Shown: positions 58,600 to 64,000 of the stretch, piece by piece
How positions within the stretch are numbered: position 1 is the first letter of the stretch
Layout of the letters: each line of letters begins with the position of its first letter
The notes under the pieces: model-generated
Databases searched by the model: none
What the model saw: the letters and a program-made list of their open reading frames with translations, nothing else
Told to the model about the DNA's origin: nothing
Made by a program: the position numbers and the translations under genes
Assembly (NCBI GenBank): GCA_011037195.1
Contig: JAAEAF010003414.1
Coordinates: 1-64,000 of the forward strand
Reading direction: 5' to 3'
From: Triatoma infestans
Lineage: Eukaryota > Arthropoda > Insecta > Hemiptera > Reduviidae
DNA length: 64,000 bases

Positions 58600-61500
58600 A
58601 GTTTTCCTATTTCTATTTACTATTCATTCGACACAGTAACAGAATTGAAAAATATTTTGGGGGATAGAGATCTTTCCCGCTTCTTTTTTTCTGAAATGAC
58701 AGTTTGTACAATAGCGCTAGTGTAATAATTTTTTGAAACGAAGTATATTCATCTATTAGAGGGAATTTTTCTAAAATATTTTACGATGTAGCATTTTAAA
58801 TAATTTTTATTTTCTTTATGGCAATATCATTTGGTAATGTTTTGAGAAAGGTAATGTCATTCTAAAATGCAAACCTATTAAGCCAAAGGAGATTATCAGT
58901 TATTTAATTCATATAACTTGAAAGCCTAAATAGCTCTTTTCATCATTTGCTTGCATATTGCATTGAATTAGTGGGAGAAAAAGATGTATATAAACATAAA
59001 CTCCAATAATATGAAGCTTTGTTTTCAAGATAATATACATAAATAACTGACTAATAGTTTATCGGTTTCATTGTAATTTTTTGTATATTTTTAAACTATA
59101 GTAAACAAATTTATTTACTGCTCTTTATTTATGTAATAAGTAAAAAGAAGTCTAAAACAAAAAGAAATTGTACAGACAAGCTGATTACGTCATAATATGT
59201 AACAATGAGTCACAACCAGAAAAGCAATATGCTTTACTAAATAAGACCAACAAGTGGTCAGAAAATAAGTAAATGGTTGATTTATTTTAATGCCTTTCAA
59301 TTATAATTATAAAATGCTACTTGTTTATTTGATCGTCGGACATAAGGATTTATATTTTGTGACAAAAAAATGTTGATTAAATGCAACAGTTGGTTAATAA
59401 TAAAAAAAAAATCTGCCAGCATCGTTTTTCTGAATGCAGTTTTAAGAGCATTAGACAAATTTTATTTTTAAAAACTCTCGATTACAAAAGTCTTAATTAT
59501 AATTATTTATACGGGTTTAAAGCATATTGAGAATAGAGATTAAATAGATGAAAGTCAGTAATCACACAGTCTTCCTCCAAAAACTTTTATGATCATACCC
59601 AAACCACATAATCAACATTCAAGATTAATTTTTTCTGAAAAAAAAAACTTCATAAGTATTGTAAATATAATAAATTTGAGGCATTTTTGGAAAATTGTTT
59701 CAAATGGCATTTCGTTTAGCTTGATTTTTAACCGAAATTATCTTTCAGAACACTTTTTATTATAAAACTTGATAAATAAAATAAAAATAGCAATTTTTAT
59801 ATTATATTTTGCCTCTGACTTTAAACGATTTCTCAAATTTTTGATATTTTTTGTTTTAAGTGCACAATTTATAATAGTATTATTTACATATATACCTGTT
59901 TATTATCTAATCTTCCTTGATTTAAGCAAACTTACCATCAAATTATGAAATTCACTGGATTCAAAGTCGAACAATTTTGTTACAATAGAAAAATAGTGAT
60001 TTTAACCGATACTTTTAATCATTTTAAGAAAAACTTGATGGTTTTATTAATAAAATCTGGGTACATTAACAAGAGATACATAAAAATATTCAAATTTATT
60101 TTAATTAAAGAATATTGAAAAAAAAATTTATTTAATTTTTTTTCGGCAATTTGCTGGCCCCTATTTATAATATTTCTAAAAAAAGCTAATTTCTAAATTA
60201 ATTGAAACATAGTGGTGAACTGGTCTTCCTCATAATATGTTATTTGCAGAATAGTTTTACTTGTTATTAAAAGATTTATTGATGAAAGTGAAAATAAATG
60301 TCTAGCAAAACAGGTTGTCATTTAATTTGTGCAGACCAGTTTCTAAAAACACTTTTTTGGACCTTGAAGTAATTTTATGCTGTACATTCTTCTTATATAC
60401 AATAATAGAAAGTAAAACAAAAGTTCCGTTCTTATTATAGTATTATTTGTTACACATTACTCCTTTGTCCATTTCATTTTTTATTGATTAATCTCAACTG
60501 AACTCCAAAAGAGTAGTGGTAATACTTTATCTTCCGAATCAACTTAAATTGGCTCTATAAACATTCTTTTAACATGGTATCCAAACAATTCATTATTTTG
60601 ACAAAGAATTATTGCATACAAGAGAGAGATCGACAGGCATGCACCTTTTTGCTTTTTGTTAGATAATTGATAAGTCAATAATTGCTGCAATGGTATCTAA
60701 CCCATGATACAAAATTAATTATTATGGATTCACTCCAATCTACTGGAATTATCGATTTTGTGATCTCTATTCCAATTTTTTTTTTTAAATTTTCGAGCGA
60801 TACTGTAATACTTATTTTATTACAATCGGTTTCGGTGTCTTAGAAAATCATATTCAGGTGATGGAAGTTATTTATTTTGATTAGATTGAAGGTGAATATT
60901 CCATATAATTCTATTAATATTATAATTAATTAATACATTATTCTATTAATATTATTGACTAAATGTCAAGTATTTCAGCATTGTAAAATAATCTACTTCA
61001 TTGTTAAAATGATAGTATAGTTGGAGAACCATTTTCAAATATTTAATGTTTTTCTGAAAATGTTAAGTTCCGCAATACAATGCAATATTCACGCTTGCGA
61101 TAAGCAGGTAAAAATTGTTTCCTTTAAACAATTTTTAATATTTGATAACAATGTTTATCTGATAAACTTGGCAACTGTCGTTTTCATTTTTTCGAGAAGC
61201 TTGTGATTTATAAACTTAATTTTTAGAATCCAACTCGCTTTTTAACATGGATTATAGTCTTACTCTGATGATAATACTGTATTGCTCATTTTTTTATCTA
61301 TAATCATAGATAACATTAACAGTTGAGAATATTAGAAAGCCAAATGTCATTACCGATGTGAAAATGTAAAATACAATCGTTGCGCTATAGTTTGGGCAAG
61401 AGATTATGTAGGAATAAGTTCTTTTCTAGGCAATAAAATTGATTATCTGAACCTCCTCATAAAGTGAAACACTTTATTGCAAACAAAAAAAAAATTTACA

Positions 61501-63440
61501 ATAGTGGAGCTGCTTAGTAATATTAAGTTACTATAAACAGCATACTAATCAGTCGTGAGATATTTTGGAGACTAATAGAGATGTTAATGTAATGTTCAAC
61601 GTAAACTATTACAAATTTGTAACAAATTCTTAAAGGGTCAATTCAGACTTTCATTTAACTTATAGAATGTACAATTAAAAACAAAACTAAAAAAAATAAA
61701 GATTTGATATTATATAACCTGTTGTTAAATCATTCTTGTGAAATGGATTTTCTTCCATAGTAATTCTATTTGATTCAGGAAAGAGATTAAAAAAAAAGAA
61801 GTAAAAGTGTCATAATTGTCAAAAAATGTCAATCATTTGTATAAGTGGATGAACAAAATACACTTAAATATTTGATTATATTTGGGTGTCTTTAGGGCTG
61901 ATTATTCAAATAAACTATTTGCCAGCAATTTAAGTATTGTGAGAGAATCAATTTATACAGTACATGTTGCTACTGCAAATGATTATTTACGGTTGCTTAT
62001 TTCACCGCAGTAAGAGCAGCATATAAATATGTATCAGCTTGAGGATATGTAATGAAATAAGACTATAAGAGAATTATATTTGGATATTCGACTGCAAGCA
62101 TTTTTCACTGTTTGCTTTCATTAATAAAATATTAAAAGAAAAGATGACGAATTTATTTTGAAAAGGATTTTGGTTTTCATGGCAAGGTGTTTTTGAATTC
62201 TGAAACTAAAAGTGAAATCATATTTTCCTAAAAGCTTCTGTTTACAATCTGTGGAATGAAAGGACATTTTAAGTAAATTTTTAATTATTTCTTATTCAAA
62301 GCATATCATTTTGAAAAAGAAATGTACTTACCTTCAAATCTGATTTAATTGAGGCTTTATTTCTTTTGTAAATAGACAATTGTGCTAAAGCTTCAACGAT
62401 TGATATATTTAAATCAAAGATTATGCTCTGTTATATTTAAAAAAATGATTAAACTCGAAAAGGCTTTTCTTTTTATTTATAATTAATTTTTAGATAAAGC
62501 TAATTCAAATAATGTATTAACTAAAGACAAAGAGATTAGCTTTTTGTAGTGTTAATTTATGTTATAATTAGATTCATTGATATATTTTTGTCTTATAACA
62601 ATATGTATTTGATAAACACTAATTAACAACTGGAAAAGCAGCGTTTTATGCTTAAATTAAGAATTTATATATTAAAACATTTTAAATTATAATTGTATAA
62701 TTAGAATATAAATATGTAATATTATATTTTTTTTGCATGTATATTTTGCGCTTGAAATTATTATATATTGGTTAATGTACTTTATCAATTTTTTGAATAT
62801 ATTAGTTGTATCATTTTTAGTATAAGTTCAGTTTAAAGATAAATTTGTATGTTGAGTTTATTTTTTCTTAAGTAAGAGTTATTTACTCTTACTTATTCAT
62901 ACTCTCATCTACCCGAAGGTGTTAGAGAGATCTTTTAATATCTATTATTTATGATGATCGTTAATTCCTTTGTACAAATTAAAAGTCTGTTATTTGTAAA
63001 AAGGAAATTACATAGTACTTCCCATAGATACATGTAGAATAGATTTTGTTAATGATAATATAGTAAAATTTCTTGGAAATTCAAGTTATTTTTTCATATT
63101 TTAATCTATCTAGAGTTCTTAAGAATTTTTTTTTTATAAAAACAGAAAATAATGCTTTACATTTGGTACTACAGTGAACTAGCAATTTGAAAGATCTTTC
63201 ATAGGTGCGATGTTTCATTTAGAGTTAGATTAACTATATAACATAAAATAAATATTGTAATACATTCTCTTCCAGGCATATCATTCTCTAGGTCCTTTAG
63301 TCTTATGAATTTCCAAACAATAATTATTTTTCAAAGATTGAGGAGAACGCGGTTTTAGGGGCGCTATTGGCCACAGCTATCGATGCGTTGGAAAAAATAA
63401 ATATATTTATTTTCTTTTGCTGAGTATTATATCACAACAA
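58600..63440. other. Long AT-rich intergenic stretch
   Basis: No coding frame above about 60 codons with family resemblance, no RNA gene, and only the degenerate motif at 60826. It could contain UTR or intron sequence of an unseen gene. Confidence 0.4.
60826..60862 (-). other. Degenerate hammerhead-like motif
   Basis: Minus strand reads CACCTGAATATGATTTTC, then TAAGACACCGAAACCGATTG. It resembles the palindrome motifs (CTGANGA, then CGAAACCG), but the core reads CTGAATA and no strong stem II forms. No palindromic partner was found nearby. Confidence 0.35.
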
Positions 63441-63444
63441 AGTA

Positions 63445-64000
63445 TTTTTACTTTTTCTTATTCCTAGTAAGAGAAAGTATTGCAAACATGCCAGATTTTC
63501 AAAATTGAGTTTTCACCCGGAATACATGAGTCCCTGAACACGAAAAAATAGAATATTTAAAAACCGAAAGTAGGTGAAAGTTCAAACTGGGTATTCTATT
63601 TAGGTAATACCACTAATTTGGACAAGAAGATTTTGCGCTAAATCCATCAAGAGGAAGTGTGTAATTTTCCTTATTGAATTTTCTTTTCTTCAGTTTTTCG
63701 AAAACGGCTCGAACGATTTAGTTGAAGCTTCGTAAACTATCTACACACATATGTACATACCTAATCATTTATATTTGAAATATTTTCCCGGAAATAATAA
63801 TTATTTGGTGGTTCTGAGGAAAGAGTAGCGTTTGTTTTCTTTTAAAGTACCACTTCAGTATAATATATGGCTTTACTACTTACATAATAATACACATTAC
63901 AGAACTATAAATTTGATGAAAATCGGTTAACCGGACGTGTGATTTTACGGAATAGGTTTGTTTGGAATTTTCTCGAAAACGGTTACGATTTTTTTTTAAC
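63445..64000 (+). repeat. Family R repeat copy, cut by the window end
   Basis: Starts with the terminal hairpin 'actttttcttattcc' and 'tagtaagagaaagtattgc' at 63450-63483. All 5' modules follow ('gagttttcacccggaat', 'cgaaaacggctcgaacg', 'ttttaaagtaccacttcag'). The same order as 21465-22290, to which it appears closest. Confidence 0.7.

Noticed and set aside
1..64000. CRISPR arrays, prokaryotic operons, integrated virus
   Set aside because: Repeats are dispersed transposons rather than regularly spaced, genes have spliceosomal introns, and no viral gene motifs were recognised.

Overview
The window reads as AT-rich nuclear DNA from an insect, probably a hemipteran-like species with a repeat-laden genome. 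That placement is inference. It rests on an insect-type perilipin, genes split by short and long GT-AG introns, and a load of insect-style transposons (mariner, jockey-like LINEs, tRNA-derived SINEs). No prokaryotic or organellar signal was seen. Three host genes can be supported, all on the + strand: (1) a Xaa-Pro aminopeptidase of the XPNPEP1/2 type, 12 visible coding exons between 22461 and 28150; (2) a perilipin / lipid-storage-droplet protein (PLIN2/Lsd-2-like), three coding exons between 44654 and 53601 plus a candidate 5' exon ending at 41030; (3) the histone variant H2A.Z (H2Av), five exons between 56912 and 58123.

The first 22 kb hold no recognisable host gene. They are a graveyard of mobile DNA. 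There is a LINE 3' end (2.2-3.2 kb), and a 5'-truncated jockey-like LINE with a nearly intact reverse transcriptase (4.6-6.0 kb, minus). There is an Ala-tRNA-derived SINE with a perfect 16-bp target duplication (6.3-6.6 kb) and two copies of a second tRNA-derived SINE (9.6 and 18.2 kb). RNase H-bearing LINE remnants lie at 14.2-14.9 and 20.5-21.3 kb, another LINE tail at 16.8-17.4 kb, and an internally deleted mariner with about 50-bp terminal inverted repeats at 18.7-19.6 kb. A high-copy non-coding repeat, here called family R, recurs at least 15 times across the window in both orientations. Its 5' end is a small hairpin built on the words CTTTCTCTTA and TAAGAGAAAG.

The most interesting structure is a set of palindromic (inverted-repeat) elements at 10.3, 10.8, 16.2, 34.2, 38.0, 48.3 and 54.5 kb, with degenerate single motifs at 54.84 and 60.8 kb. 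Their arms carry motifs matching the hammerhead ribozyme core: CTGANGA, a strong stem II hairpin, then GAA, a two- or three-base-pair stem III with little or no loop, and a cleavage triplet ending in C. Several also have a complementary stem I. Minimal hammerheads of this build are known from Penelope-like retroelements. No Penelope reverse transcriptase or GIY-YIG domain is visible here, so these look like orphan or non-autonomous copies, often two motifs facing each other in one palindrome.

The host genes act in separate pathways: proline-specific peptide trimming, probably at the cell surface; lipid-droplet coating; and chromatin. They appear only to be neighbours. Points to verify are a Glu-to-Gly change at the last metal ligand of the aminopeptidase, one of its splice acceptors lacking a pyrimidine tract, and a perilipin start codon that seems to be split across an intron. 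The 58.6-63.4 kb stretch is AT-rich intergenic DNA with no gene recognised.
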